DNA from: DASYVD01 sp036000545
GTDB taxonomy: Bacteria > Actinomycetota > UBA4738 > CALAEC01
Length of the DNA: 41,503 nucleotides
Assembly: GCA_036000545.1 (NCBI GenBank)
Contig: DASYVD010000015.1
Location: 1 to 41,503 of the forward strand
Reading direction: 5' to 3'
Position numbers and translations under genes: made by a program
Shown here: positions 32,273 to 39,169 of the stretch, one piece after another
Layout: each line of letters starts with the position of its first letter
Position numbering within the stretch: position 1 is the stretch's first letter
The notes under the pieces: model-generated
Database searches by the model: none
Seen by the model: only the letters and a program-made list of their open reading frames with translations
What the model was told of the DNA's origin: nothing

Positions 32273-33093
32273 CAGAGGAGCGCGGCTTCCAGTTCTTACG
32301 GATGAACCGGCGCCAGGAGAAGCCTCGGAGCCAAGGGATAACGGAGATCAGGGGCCCGTACTACACACCGATGGGCACCCGGTACCTCGAGGACGTCCTG
32401 GAGACGATGGGTGCGTACGTCGACGCCCTCAAGTTCGCCGGAGGGTCGTTCTCCCTGATGCCCCGCGGCGCGGTCAGGAGCATCATCGACCTGTGCCACG
32501 AGAACGACGTTCAGGTGTCCACGGGGGGCTTCATCGAGTACGTCCTGACCCAGGGCCCGGACGCAGTGGAGAAATACCTCGCCGAGTGCAGGGATCTCGG
32601 GTTCGACATCATCGAGGTATCGAGCGGGTTCATCACCCTTCCGGCCGAGGACTTCGTGCGCCTGGTCGAGGAGGTTCAGAAGACCGGGTTCAAGGCCAAG
32701 CCCGAGGTGGGCATCCAGTTCGGCGCCGGTGGTGCCACGACACCCGAGGAGCTCGAGGCCGAAGGCACCAGAGATGTTGCCTCGGCCATCGAGCTGGCCC
32801 GGCGATGTCTGGACATCGGGGTCTCGCCGATCATGATCGAGTCCGAGGGAATCACCGAGAGCGTGCGGTCGTGGCGCACGGATGTGGTCGCCCAGATCGC
32901 CCGAGAGCTCGGCCTCGAGAACGTGATGTTCGAGGCCGCCGACCCGGAAGTCTTCGCGTGGTACGTGAAGAACTACGGCCCTGAGGTGAACCTGTTCGTG
33001 GATCACAGTCAGATCGTGCAGCTCGAGTGTCTACGGTCGGGGATCTGGGGCACCAAGAGCCTGTGGGGAAGGGTACTCACCTATAAGCCGTAG
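32269..33093 (+). CDS. ComA-like phosphosulfolactate synthase
   Basis: A 274-residue TIM-barrel protein of the ComA family, which adds sulfite to phosphoenolpyruvate to make (2R)-phospho-3-sulfolactate, the first step of coenzyme M synthesis in archaea. Family stretches are KPRSQGITEIRGPYYTP, VDALKFAGGSFSLMP, VSTGGFIEYVL, FDIIEVSSGFITLP and MIESEGIT followed by VMFEA, with FVDHSQIVQLECLRSG at the end. Length matches. Bacterial and plant homologues exist without coenzyme M, so the true reaction may differ. The ATG overlaps the stop of the PrpD-family gene. Its 3' end overlaps a convergent small gene by 17 bp. Confidence 0.9.
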   Translation: MTEERGFQFLRMNRRQEKPRSQGITEIRGPYYTPMGTRYLEDVLETMGAYVDALKFAGGSFSLMPRGAVRSIIDLCHENDVQVSTGGFIEYVLTQGPDAVEKYLAECRDLGFDIIEVSSGFITLPAEDFVRLVEEVQKTGFKAKPEVGIQFGAGGATTPEELEAEGTRDVASAIELARRCLDIGVSPIMIESEGITESVRSWRTDVVAQIARELGLENVMFEAADPEVFAWYVKNYGPEVNLFVDHSQIVQLECLRSGIWGTKSLWGRVLTYKP

Positions 33094-33271
33094 CTCTCCG
33101 CGCGGGCCGGTGGAAGCTGTTCCACCGACCTCTCCGGCCTTCGTGGCGTGACGCGCGGTGGCGTGGGGCCGGGCGGCTCGCTGCCACGGCATGCTCCACG
33201 ATGGAGCCGATCCATTCCCGGTACGCTCGGGCGTAGGCGGGGTCGGCAAGGCGCCGCAGCAGCGTGTCCAT
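33077..33271 (-). CDS. small hypothetical protein
   Basis: A 64-residue basic protein beginning MDTLLRRLADPAYARAYREW, with GGGAGGGTGA just before the ATG. The N-terminal half looks like an amphipathic helix; the C-terminal half is Arg/His-rich and low in complexity. It lies 23 bp after the receiver-like gene on the same strand and overlaps the end of the ComA-like gene by 17 bp. The strong ribosome-binding site is the main support. Function unknown. Confidence 0.5.
   Translation of the reverse strand: MDTLLRRLADPAYARAYREWIGSIVEHAVAASRPAPRHRASRHEGRRGRWNSFHRPARRATAYR
33108..33127 (+). terminator. short hairpin after ComA-like gene
   Basis: An 8-bp stem CGGTGGAA with TTCCACCG around the tetraloop gctg, 14 bp after the stop. 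There is no T-run, and it lies inside the convergent small gene, so this is uncertain. Confidence 0.4.
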
Positions 33272-33294
33272 CTTCACCCTCCCTCGCTCGTGCC

Positions 33295-33699
33295 TCACTC
33301 GTGCTCGACGAACCGGCCACTGAGGCTACCGTCCACGGCCCCCAGGAGGTCCTCTCTGACCACAGGGCGTTCGACAGGAATGACCGGGTCCTCCGTGACC
33401 AGGACGCCCCAGGGAACGACGGCGACCAGCGGGAGCTCCCATCTGGAGTAGAGGTCCAGAAGCTGCCAGCCCGGTAGGACGGGGCCCGCGGGATCGTCCC
33501 CGGGCCCCATGTCCAGGACGACGACGTCCGCGCCAAAGGCCAGCGGGCACCGCCTGCCCCGCAGCCCCACACAGTTTTGTTCCTCCTGCGGCCCGGGGCA
33601 GACCATGACCTCGTACCCGGCATCCTCGAGCCAGCATGCCATCGTGTCTCGGTCCTGCGAGCCAGGAGCTACGAGGAGAACATTGGCTTTCGTTTTCAT
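33295..33699 (-). CDS. stand-alone receiver-like protein with Cys motif
   Basis: A 134-residue protein with a receiver-like fold: VLLVAPGSQDRDTMACWLED at the N-terminus and a possible acceptor Asp in ADVVVLDMGPGDDP. The acidic pair expected after the first strand is replaced by PGSQD, and no conserved Lys is evident. Between strands 2 and 3 sits a Cys cluster, CPGPQEEQNC...CPLAFGAD, which could bind metal or act in redox sensing. It lacks an output domain. It follows the OsmC-like gene by 20 bp, with GAGGGGAG before the ATG. It is probably a partner-binding or sensing protein rather than a phosphorelay switch (inference). Confidence 0.72.
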   Translation of the reverse strand: MKTKANVLLVAPGSQDRDTMACWLEDAGYEVMVCPGPQEEQNCVGLRGRRCPLAFGADVVVLDMGPGDDPAGPVLPGWQLLDLYSRWELPLVAVVPWGVLVTEDPVIPVERPVVREDLLGAVDGSLSGRFVEHE

Positions 33700-33719
33700 G
33701 GTGGCTCCCCTCTCCAGAT

Positions 33720-34028
33720 TCAGGCTGCCCGCCCCCGCGAAACGAGCTCGATCCGCACCTCCGGAGCCTCCCGTGTGGACTGGTGGACAGTGCAGTGCTC
33801 CACGACGCGAAGGAGCGCCTCTCGCTCGGACTCAGGGAATCCAGCTGGTAGCAAGACGTGCAGTTCGATCCAAGCGACCCGGGCACTCTCGACTCCCATG
33901 GCGAACTGGATCCTTAACCCGAGGCCTTCGATGGGAAGCTCTTGTTGAAGCAGAAACTCTCTCGCGGCCATGCCCACCCGAGCGACCAGGCTGGCCACCC
34001 AGGCCTCGTCCTTCAGCTCCGCGCCCAT
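33720..34028 (-). CDS. OsmC-family protein (short)
   Basis: A 102-residue protein whose C-terminal half matches OsmC/Ohr folds: an amphipathic strand (GLRIQFAMGVESARVAWIEL), a helix (SEREALLRVVEHCTVHQSTR) with the conserved Cys in EHCTVHQS, and a final strand. Classical OsmC peroxidases use two Cys; the first, from the N-terminal helix, is absent here and the protein is about 30 residues short. It may be a non-peroxidatic relative. I prefer the ATG at 34028 (GAGGTGA upstream); a GTG at 34037 would overlap the TusA-like stop. It is second in the TusA-OsmC-receiver operon. Confidence 0.75.
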   Translation of the reverse strand: MGAELKDEAWVASLVARVGMAAREFLLQQELPIEGLGLRIQFAMGVESARVAWIELHVLLPAGFPESEREALLRVVEHCTVHQSTREAPEVRIELVSRGRAA

Positions 34029-34033
34029 TCTTG

Positions 34034-34267
34034 TCACCTCTTCCGAACCACGAATCGAAAGACGCCGTCCTCCCGGGACAACTCGATCAGTTCATTACCC
34101 GTCCAGCGGCACCACTCCGAGAAATCTGGAACGGAGCCAGGATCTGTGGCCAGGATCTCCACGGTCTCACCGCGCGGAAGCTCCTTAATGGCCTGAGCTG
34201 TCTTGATGATCGGCAGTGGACAGGACAACCCCTTCAGATCGAGCTGCCGCAGGATGGTGGTGCTCAT
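34034..34267 (-). CDS. TusA/SirA-like sulfur-carrier protein
   Basis: A 77-residue protein with the family signature LDLKGLSCPLPIIKTAQAI; Cys16 in the CPxP motif carries the persulfide in TusA. The rest (GETVEILATDPGSVPDFSEW) fits the two-layer fold. Such proteins move sulfur for tRNA thiolation, molybdenum cofactor or dissimilatory sulfur metabolism. It is first in a leftward operon with the OsmC-like and receiver-like genes, divergent from the alcohol dehydrogenase. The box pair at 34322-34358 lies 55 bp upstream. Confidence 0.92.
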   Translation of the reverse strand: MSTTILRQLDLKGLSCPLPIIKTAQAIKELPRGETVEILATDPGSVPDFSEWCRWTGNELIELSREDGVFRFVVRKR

Positions 34268-34321
34268 GGCTCGCTCCCTTCTCCTGGCAACAAGCCTGAA
34301 GCCTGGCCCCTGCTGTGAGGG

Positions 34322-34358
34322 GGGCCGGGAGCCTCCTGTTCGGGGGGACTTTCGGCCC
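34322..34358. promoter_or_regulatory. paired DosR-like palindromes between TusA-like and alcohol dehydrogenase genes
   Basis: Site 1 is GGGCC-GGGA-GCCTC (34322-34335, one good arm) and site 2 is GGGAC-TTTC-GGCCC (34345-34358), the closest to the mycobacterial DosR consensus. Centres are 23 bp apart. The pair is equidistant from both divergent genes. Confidence 0.7.
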
Positions 34359-34409
34359 ATGGAGCCCCCGCTTCCGTGAGAGACGCTTGGTGGTGGAAAA
34401 GGAGGAGTC

Positions 34410-35447
34410 ATGAAGGCCTATCGGTTCGTGGAGTGGCAGAAGCCTCCCGAGCTCGTGGAGGTTCCGGTCCCGGAACCCGGCCCCGGAGAGGTCCTGATCA
34501 AGGTGGGAGGGTCGGGAGCGTGCCACTCCGACCTGCACATCATGGACTGGCCGGAGGGCCAGCTCCCCTGGCGGCTCCCGTTCACCCTCGGCCACGAGAC
34601 GGCCGGGTGGGTGGCGGACATCGGGGCGGGCGTGACCGGCGTCGAGGTCGGCGAGGCGGTCGCGGTATACGGCCCCTGGGGATGCGGGCAGTGTCACCCG
34701 TGCCGACAAGGGATGGAGAACTACTGCGCCCGGACCGCCGAGATCGGCGCGAACGGTGGAGGGCTCGGGCTGGACGGCGGGATGGCCGAGTACATGCTGG
34801 TGCCCTCGCCCCGGCTGCTGGTGCCCCTCTACGGCATGGACCCGGTTGCGGCCGCGCCCCTCGGGGACGCCGCCCTCACCCCGTATCACGCCATCAAGCG
34901 GTCCCTCGGACTGCTGGTTCCAGGCACCACCGCGGTGGTCGTCGGGGTGGGCGGCCTGGGGCACATGGCGGTACAGATCCTTCGGGCCCTGAGCCCGGCT
35001 CGGATCGTCGCCGTGGACGTGGCCGAGGACAAGCTCGAGTTGGCCCAGGAGATCGGAGCCGACCACACGGTGGTCTCCGACGAGGAAGCGGCCGAGCGGA
35101 TCCGGGCCGTGACCTTCGGCCGGGGCGCCGAGGCGGTCTTCGACTTCGTTGGAACGGACACCACCATCGCCCTGGGAGCGAAGGTTGCCCGGGCCCAGGG
35201 ACACCTGACGGTCGTAGGGCTGGGGATGGGGACCTTCCCCTTCAACTTCTTCAGCCAGCCCTACGAGGTGTCACTGGCGACCACCTACTGGGGCAGCGTG
35301 ACCGAGCTGATGGAGGTCATCGCCCTGGCGGGCCGAGGAAAGATCGAAGCTCGGATGGAGCGGTTCCCCCTCGAGAAGGCCCCGCAGGCTTACGAGAAGA
35401 TGCGGGCGGGAGCCCTGGACGGCCGGGCGGTCATCGTCCCGGTGTAG
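34410..35447 (+). CDS. zinc-dependent alcohol dehydrogenase (MDR family)
   Basis: A 345-residue NAD(P)-dependent dehydrogenase. The catalytic zinc ligands are Cys38 (GACHSDLH) and His62-Glu63 (GHE). The structural zinc site is complete at Cys92, 95, 98 and 106 (CGQCHPCRQGMENYC). The Rossmann motif VGVGGLGHMAVQIL is near residue 177, and GADHTVVSD continues the fold. The substrate is probably a short alcohol or aldehyde. AAAGGAGGAG precedes the ATG. It lies downstream of a box pair, which fits a role in redox balance when oxygen is low (inference). The end overlaps a convergent small membrane gene by 17 bp. Confidence 0.95.
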   Translation: MKAYRFVEWQKPPELVEVPVPEPGPGEVLIKVGGSGACHSDLHIMDWPEGQLPWRLPFTLGHETAGWVADIGAGVTGVEVGEAVAVYGPWGCGQCHPCRQGMENYCARTAEIGANGGGLGLDGGMAEYMLVPSPRLLVPLYGMDPVAAAPLGDAALTPYHAIKRSLGLLVPGTTAVVVGVGGLGHMAVQILRALSPARIVAVDVAEDKLELAQEIGADHTVVSDEEAAERIRAVTFGRGAEAVFDFVGTDTTIALGAKVARAQGHLTVVGLGMGTFPFNFFSQPYEVSLATTYWGSVTELMEVIALAGRGKIEARMERFPLEKAPQAYEKMRAGALDGRAVIVPV

Positions 35448-35703
35448 CGGGACTCCGCAGGACGAGGCGACGCGGGTGGTAAGCGCCACCCGGCCAGAGG
35501 TAGGCCGCGCCAGCCACGATGAACGCCAGCGTCACCGCAAGCGCGAAGGCCAGGCCGAGGGATCGCGTTTCTCCAATCAACCAAGAGTGGCTCGGGTTGT
35601 ACGGCAGATCCGCGCTGGCCTGGGGGCTGAAGGAGAGGCCGAACATGATCCCGTGCGCCAGCCCGTGGCCGACCAACAAGGCGGCGATCAGAAAGCGAAC
35701 CAT
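35431..35703 (-). CDS. small membrane protein
   Basis: A 90-residue protein with hydrophobic segments at residues about 3-25 (FLIAALLVGHGLAHGIMFGL) and 48-70 (SLGLAFALAVTLAFIVAGAA). The first contains two His that could sit in the membrane. A basic tail follows. AGGAGG-type bases precede the ATG. It is divergent from the CoA-binding gene across a 193-bp region with a box pair. I do not recognise the family. Confidence 0.72.
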   Translation of the reverse strand: MVRFLIAALLVGHGLAHGIMFGLSFSPQASADLPYNPSHSWLIGETRSLGLAFALAVTLAFIVAGAAYLWPGGAYHPRRLVLRSPATPGR

Positions 35704-35779
35704 GATTTCGCCTCCTCTTTTGGTGCGAAGTTCACGCCCGGAAGGCTGAGGAAGCTAGGGTCGCTCGGCCCCAGTCAAA

Positions 35780-35817
35780 GGGTCCTCCGGCCCGGGAAGC
35801 GTGGGGCCGTTCGGGCC
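35780..35817. promoter_or_regulatory. paired DosR-like palindromes between small membrane and CoA-binding genes
   Basis: Site 1 is GGGTC-CTCC-GGCCC (35780-35793) and site 2 is GGGCC-GTTC-GGGCC (35804-35817). Centres are 24 bp apart, about 80 bp from either divergent start. Confidence 0.7.
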
Positions 35818-35896
35818 TGCACAAGCGCGAACTCAGGCGGGAGGCTGAGCGATGGTGGGGGCCGGTGCGGCCCCCGATCGGACGAAGGGAGGAGAC

Positions 35897-36373
35897 ATGC
35901 CGAAGATCAAAGAGGCGGCATCGGAGTTCCTGTCTAAGAAGCGGATCGCGGTCACCGGGGTCTCCAGGAAGCCCCAGGGTCACGGAGCGAATTTCGTGTA
36001 CCAGCGCCTGCGAGAGCGTGGCTACGAGGTCTTCGCGGTCAACCCGAACGCCGATGAGGTCGAAGGCGATCCCTGTTATCAGGATCTGAAGTCGATCCCC
36101 CGCGGCGTCGAGGCAGTGGTGATCGGGACCAGACCCGAGATCGCCGAGGAGACCATGCGGGAGTGCGCCGACCTGGGCATCAGGCAAGTGTGGATGCATC
36201 GCTCCTTCGGCAAGGGAAGCGTCTCCGATGCCGCCACCGACTACGGGCGGGACCGGGGCATCCGGGTCATCGACGGGGGCTGCCCGCTGATGTTCGATCC
36301 CACCGCCGATCCCGGGCACAGGGCGATGCGCTTCGTGTTGACCCTGACCGGCAAGGTCCCCAGGGAGGTCTGA
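35897..36373 (+). CDS. CoA-binding domain protein
   Basis: A 158-residue protein of the CoA-binding (Rossmann-like) family also found at the start of succinyl-CoA synthetase alpha. It shows KRIAVTGVSRKPQGHGANFV, GYEVFAVNPNADEVEGDPCY, VEAVVIGTRPEIAEE and VIDGGCPLMF. The ATG at 35897 has GGGAGGAG upstream. The next gene, a WS/DGAT acyltransferase, begins directly after its stop, so the two are probably co-expressed. It could bind acyl-CoA or CoA to help lipid storage (inference). Confidence 0.9.
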   Translation: MPKIKEAASEFLSKKRIAVTGVSRKPQGHGANFVYQRLRERGYEVFAVNPNADEVEGDPCYQDLKSIPRGVEAVVIGTRPEIAEETMRECADLGIRQVWMHRSFGKGSVSDAATDYGRDRGIRVIDGGCPLMFDPTADPGHRAMRFVLTLTGKVPREV

Positions 36374-37882
36374 ATGGCGCCGTGCAGGCCGATTGAGAGG
36401 CGGAGTCACCCGGAGGAAGAGCGATGCGCTTCTACCCTCATGACGGCCCTGCCACCCATCCCCGGCGGCGAAGGGCACTTGCCTGCCGCGGGTAGCCGAC
36501 ACCCCCCGCTCCTCGACCGCGTGACGGCGTCGGATCTCATGCTGATTTGGCCCGAGGAGGAGGGCTGGCCTCAGGACATCGGTGCGCTCGCCATTCTCGA
36601 CGGGAGCATCCTGCTCGACATCGACGGTCGCTTCCTAATCGAGGCCGCGCGAGAGCACATCGGGCGGAGGTTGCACCTCCTTCCCCGCTTCCGCCAGCTC
36701 CTGCACTGGCCTAGGCTCGGGCTGGGTTGGCCTGTCTGGGTCGACGCTCCATCCTTCGACATCGCCGAACACGTCGGAGTCTTCCCAGTCCCCGCCCCGG
36801 GTGACGAGGCGCAGCTTCTTCTTGCCTGCGAGGTGCTCCGTCGGCGCGGGCTGGACCGATCCCGGCCGTTGTGGGAGATGTGGTTCCTGCCCGGTCTGCC
36901 GGACGGACGCGTGGGATTCTTCATCAAGCTGCATCACGCCATCGCGGACGGTGTCGCTGGGATCGCGGCACTCGGGGCGTTTGTCGATCCGGTCCCCGAA
37001 CCACCAGAGATGGAACCCCCACCGTGGAAGCCGGCACAGATGCCGTCCACTCGGGAGATCTTCCAGGACAACCTGCGGCGACGGCTCCGAGAACTCGACC
37101 GGGCGCTCTCGGCCCTCGCCTCACCGATCAGCACCGTTCGGCGCCTGCGGCGCGGGTGGCCGGCGGTGCGCGAGATTTTCACCGAGGGACTCGCCCCCCG
37201 GACCAGCCTTAACCGACGGATCGGCTCGGATCGCAGATTGGCCCTCATCCGCAGCAGCCTCGACGTCGCCAAGGAGATCGCGCACGCCCACGGTGCCAAG
37301 GTCAACGACGTCCTGCTGACCGCTCTCGCTCATGGCTACGCCGATCTGCTTCGGAGCCGCGGGGAGCGAGTCGGCGGTCTCCGCTTGCGAGCGTTCGTCC
37401 CCGTATCGCTGCACCGGGCGCAACCCGGTCAAGCGCGGGGCAACGTCGACGGAGGCATGGCGGTGCCCCTCCCCATCAGCGAGCCCGATCATGTCCGGCG
37501 GCTTCAACGGATCGCAGCGGAAACGGCCGAGAGAAAGAAGAAGGCTCGTCCGCCGGCCGGCAGTCTCTTCCGAACCGTCTTCCTGCAACGCGCCTTTCTG
37601 CGCCTCATGCCCCATCAGCGCTTCATGAACGCGTACGTCGCGAACGTTCCGGGACCTCCGCTACCTATGTACTTCGCCGGCACTCCGGTCCTCGAACTCT
37701 TCCCGATGGTACCCATCACGGGCAACATCTCGATCGGCGTTGGTGCGCTTTCGTATGCGGGCCAGTTCAACATCACCCTGGTGGCAGACCGGGAGATTTG
37801 CCGGGACCTTGAGGCCTTCGTCGACGCGGTGAGGCGCTCACTCGACGCGCTCGGGCGCTCGGTTCTCATGAGCGCCTCGTAG
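36374..37882 (+). CDS. WS/DGAT wax ester synthase/diacylglycerol acyltransferase
   Basis: A 502-residue bifunctional acyltransferase that makes wax esters or triacylglycerol from acyl-CoA. The catalytic motif HHAIADG is at residues 187-193, and a helical linker with two short Pro-rich patches follows. The C-terminal domain contains VNDVLLTALAHGYADLL, an NVDGGMAVPLPI patch and NAYVANVPGPPLPMYFAGTP, typical of the family. The ATG at 36374 directly follows the previous stop; an internal ATG at 36440 could also serve and removes a polar 22-residue extension. In M. tuberculosis the homologue Tgs1 is a DosR-regulated enzyme for dormancy lipid. The upstream box pair fits that role. Confidence 0.92.
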   Translation: MAPCRPIERRSHPEEERCASTLMTALPPIPGGEGHLPAAGSRHPPLLDRVTASDLMLIWPEEEGWPQDIGALAILDGSILLDIDGRFLIEAAREHIGRRLHLLPRFRQLLHWPRLGLGWPVWVDAPSFDIAEHVGVFPVPAPGDEAQLLLACEVLRRRGLDRSRPLWEMWFLPGLPDGRVGFFIKLHHAIADGVAGIAALGAFVDPVPEPPEMEPPPWKPAQMPSTREIFQDNLRRRLRELDRALSALASPISTVRRLRRGWPAVREIFTEGLAPRTSLNRRIGSDRRLALIRSSLDVAKEIAHAHGAKVNDVLLTALAHGYADLLRSRGERVGGLRLRAFVPVSLHRAQPGQARGNVDGGMAVPLPISEPDHVRRLQRIAAETAERKKKARPPAGSLFRTVFLQRAFLRLMPHQRFMNAYVANVPGPPLPMYFAGTPVLELFPMVPITGNISIGVGALSYAGQFNITLVADREICRDLEAFVDAVRRSLDALGRSVLMSAS

Positions 37883-38258
37883 CCAAAGAATCGGACCGAC
37901 GCTGGATCATCGTCGAGCCCCCAACCGAGGGCGTTATGGCAGACCGCCGGCATTCACGATCCCGAAGCCCCAGCCTGCTATTTTGCCGCAGGGGGTCCAT
38001 CGCAGCCGTGCCTTCGAAGGGGACGGATGGTCCGTGTGCGGGACACTCGCATCGACTCGTAACAGCAGCTAGTGGAGTCACGCCCTTGACGTGCGCTCTT
38101 CCTCGTGGGGCGGGCAGTTGAACCTGCGACCCACGGATCATGAGTTTGATCCCGAGCGATGGGAGAACCAGGCGAAACGCGGGAACTTCATGTCTGACGC
38201 ACTCGCGGGTAAGGCTCAACAGAAGCCGGTCGAACAACTACTTCCGCAGTCGACGTGG
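37883..38258. other. intergenic region with decayed tRNA 3' fragment
   Basis: 376 bp without a supportable gene. At 38109-38148 a stretch resembles the anticodon and T-arm part of a CAT-anticodon tRNA read on the minus strand (TTGAACCTGCGAC on the plus strand, then CGGATCATGAG), but the stems no longer pair properly and the 5' half is absent. Confidence 0.5.
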
Positions 38259-38831
38259 TCAGTCGGAGAGTTGGCTAGAGATTTCCGGGACGAGATCTTC
38301 CGGCGGGACGTACATGAGGCCTCCGTTCTGCGGCGCCCCGTAATCCCTGATCCACCGGATCCGGCCGTCCCGATCCACGAGGACGAAGGTATGGCCCGGC
38401 TCCGATCCCATCGCCCACTGCATCACCCCGTAGGCGCTGGCGACCCCGTTGTCGGCGTCCGATAGGACCGGGGTCTCGATGCCGAACTCAGAGACACCAT
38501 CCTGCCACGCGTGCAACGAATCCGGGGAGATGCTGAGCAGCTCGACATCCAGCCCCTGGAACTCCTTGCTGTTCTGCAGGTCAACTACCTGCAGCATGCA
38601 CCCCCCTCACCCAGGGCCCATGCTGAAGTACAGGAGCACGGGCGTATGGCCCCTGTAGTCCTTGAGCGATACCTCGGACCCCTGGGCACTGGGCAAGGCG
38701 AAGCCGGGTGCTGCGTCCCCCTCCCGCACGACGGGCTTACCGGTACCCGCGGCGTCAGGGCTGTCTCCGCAAGATACGCTCACGATCGATGAAAGGACGA
38801 TCGCCACGAGAGCAAACGTGCGCAGTCTCAT
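38259..38831 (-). CDS. candidate selenocysteine-containing redoxin lipoprotein (in-frame TGA)
   Basis: Two open stretches in the same frame, separated by a single TGA at 38609-38607, make one 190-residue redoxin. Residues 1-21 are a lipoprotein signal (MRLRTFALVAIVLSSIVSVS, then the lipobox Cys). The redoxin part begins GDAAPGFALPSAQGSEVSLK, continues with PVLLYFSMGPG, then the TGA codon 75, then GGC and MLQVVDLQNSKEFQGLDVEL. A late stretch, GHTFVLVDRDGRIRWIRDYG, completes the fold. TGA falls exactly where a catalytic Cys is expected and gives U75-G-G-C78, a UxxC redox motif. A SECIS-like hairpin follows. Without Sec the protein would end at residue 74. No sel genes are in the window. The alternative is an ordinary nonsense mutation. 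Confidence 0.78.
38574..38594 (-). promoter_or_regulatory. bacterial SECIS-like hairpin
   Basis: On the minus strand, 12 nt after the TGA, arms CTGCAGGT and ACCTGCAG form a perfect 8-bp stem with the 5-nt loop AGTTG. The loop starts 20 nt after the TGA, and its second base is G. This meets the published bacterial SECIS rules (loop 16-37 nt downstream, small apical loop, G in the first two positions). Confidence 0.75.
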
Positions 38832-38929
38832 CGCTGACTTTCAGCATACTTCTCCGCCCCGGCCCTGAACCACCAGACAAGGTGATAATGAAATCCGCGA
38901 GATCGCCTTAGGAAGATGGAGGTGCCTTG

Positions 38930-39169
38930 ATGATGTGGGATGGATGGGGACCCGCAGGCTGGGCCGGCTGGTTCTCCATGGTCCTCGCAATGATCGCTTT
39001 CTGGGCGCTGGTCATCGGGCTGGTGGTGTGGGTGGTCCGGCAATTCCGGCCCGGTCCCGGCCAGGGGCAGCGCTCAACCGCGCTGTCCATCCTCGAGGAG
39101 CGGCTCGCGCGCGGCGAGATCGACGAGGAGGAGTTTCGCCGACGCAAGCAAACCCTGCTGGGGGGCTAG
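38930..39169 (+). CDS. SHOCT-domain membrane protein
   Basis: A 79-residue protein. A Trp/Gly-rich N-terminus precedes one membrane helix (WFSMVLAMIAFWALVIGLVV), a short linker, and a C-terminal SHOCT motif (ILEERLARGEIDEEEFRRRK). SHOCT is a short oligomerisation module. The ATG at 38930 follows GGAGG at suitable spacing. Such proteins are common in actinobacteria and their roles are mostly unknown. It is divergent from the redoxin gene. Confidence 0.88.
   Translation: MMWDGWGPAGWAGWFSMVLAMIAFWALVIGLVVWVVRQFRPGPGQGQRSTALSILEERLARGEIDEEEFRRRKQTLLGG

Noticed and set aside
38607..38831. Separate 74-residue lipoprotein and separate 112-residue redoxin fragment
   Set aside because: They are in the same frame with only one TGA and three codons between them, and the downstream ATG lacks a ribosome-binding site; one gene read through the TGA explains both.
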